Source: Labilithrix sp. (GTDB lineage: Bacteria > Myxococcota > Polyangia > Polyangiales > Polyangiaceae). From it: a stretch of 64,000 bases of DNA. Positions 63,573 through 64,000 of the stretch are shown here, in pieces. The first letter of the stretch is position 1, and each line of letters starts with the position of its first letter. The notes under the pieces are model-generated. The model made no database searches, was not told where the DNA came from, and was given only the letters and a program-made list of their open reading frames with translations. A program made the position numbers and the translations under genes. The DNA is taken from the NCBI GenBank assembly GCA_028287035.1, contig JAQBQL010000181.1, positions 40,089 to 104,088 on the forward strand. The letters run 5' to 3'.

Positions 63573-64000
63573 AGCTCGACCTCGGCCTGGGCGAGCACGT
63601 GCGCGTCGTGGCCGGCGATGGCGGTGGGGAGCGAGATCTCGCGCGCGCGCCAGCCCTTGTGGCGGAGCGTCCCCGTGAAGGGACCGGTCCCGGTCACGTT
63701 GCCGGTGAGCTTCACCTCGGCGGCGTCGATCTCCGGCAGCGTCAGCCGCGCGCCCTCGGCCTCGCTGCGCACCGGCTCGAGCTTCACGTGCTCGCGGAGC
63801 GCCTTGCGGCATCCGGCATGGACGACGCGCGCCGCCGCGCCGATGTCGGCGTCGGCGAAGGAGGCGACGTCCTCCTCGAGGAAGTCGACGAACCGGCCTT
63901 CGCGCTGGAGCAGCGCGAGGAGCTGCAGCGCGGCGTCCTGGCTGGGCGGCGCGGGCGGGGCGGTCGGCGTGCGCCGCGGCGGCTCGGTCAGCCGCGCGGG
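63569..64000 (-). CDS. DUF2760 protein (N-terminus beyond the window)
   Basis: C-terminal 143 codons of a protein whose start lies beyond the window edge. The reading frame is open to 64000. A Pro-rich linker (PPRRTPTAPPAPPSQD) leads into the DUF2760 block: ALQLLALLQREGRFVDFLEE, DVASFADADIGAAARVVHAG, CRKALREHVKLEPVRSEAEG, and GPFTGTLRHKGWRAREISLP. DUF2760 is known mainly from operons with Hsp70-like proteins, exactly as here, where it is coupled to the next gene by a GTGA. Role unproven; probably a co-chaperone or scaffold of the Hsp70 pair. Confidence 0.85.
   Translation of the reverse strand, partial: PARLTEPPRRTPTAPPAPPSQDAALQLLALLQREGRFVDFLEEDVASFADADIGAAARVVHAGCRKALREHVKLEPVRSEAEGARLTLPEIDAAEVKLTGNVTGTGPFTGTLRHKGWRAREISLPTAIAGHDAHVLAQAEVEL

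Overview
The window is very GC-rich (about 70%), with dense gene packing on both strands, many GTG/TTG starts, and many secreted lipoproteins that carry Ala/Asp/Gly-rich linkers after the acylated Cys. It also has a Hanks-type Ser/Thr kinase with a long helical tail. This style fits a Myxococcota chromosome, most likely a Polyangiia-type bacterium. That placement is inference from gene style; no marker gene was compared. I saw no rRNA, tRNA, CRISPR array, plasmid or prophage module.

Layout. 1-546: no supportable gene. 547-4081 (-): an RCC1-repeat lipoprotein followed by three tandem paralogous DUF1554-like lipoproteins. 4226-10290 (-): an AddB-like nuclease and an AddA-like helicase-nuclease, translationally coupled, forming a double-strand-break resection enzyme. 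10448-16865: a Kelch lipoprotein, three unknown proteins, a propeller-like lipoprotein and a small heat-shock protein. 16906-24027 (-): a TRAP transporter operon of the TPR-associated type (T component, binding protein, large small-permease, large permease), with two small membrane proteins behind it and a HEAT-repeat lipoprotein in front. 24102-29526: a diacylglycerol-kinase-like protein, an ABC exporter, a sigma-70 family factor, a DUF2007 protein and a signal peptidase. 29527-32282: a mobile patch with a REP-associated tyrosine transposase (RAYT), four direct copies of a GTAG-headed palindromic REP and a deleted RAYT copy, interleaved with two small lipoproteins.

32283-43221: a TerB-like protein, PBP4-type carboxypeptidase, peptide-binding lipoprotein, STAS/SEC14-like protein, two lipoproteins, HPPD, the Ser/Thr kinase, a small conserved protein and a polytopic membrane protein. 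43378-46891 (+): a coupled AMP-dependent ligase, an ACAD10/11-like acyl-CoA dehydrogenase and a HAD protein. 46956-48626: CTP synthase, followed by a second, diverged RAYT. 49605-55777: an outer-membrane-like protein, an AtoE-like short-chain fatty acid transporter, LpxC with a membrane-anchored partner, and a molybdate-type ABC importer (modABC). 55830-58810: an unusual zinc-ribbon SDR protein convergent with an orphan histidine kinase. 58875-64000 (-): a DUF2760 protein (cut by the window edge) coupled to two non-canonical Hsp70 proteins.

The strongest candidate for something little described is the RAYT/REP patch: four identical-core REPs in one orientation beside one intact and one internally deleted transposase, plus a conserved leader box shared by all three RAYT copies. 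Other points worth checking are the zinc-ribbon SDR that lacks the usual catalytic Tyr, the acyl-CoA ligase that lacks its A10 lysine, and the Hsp70-Hsp70-DUF2760 operon.
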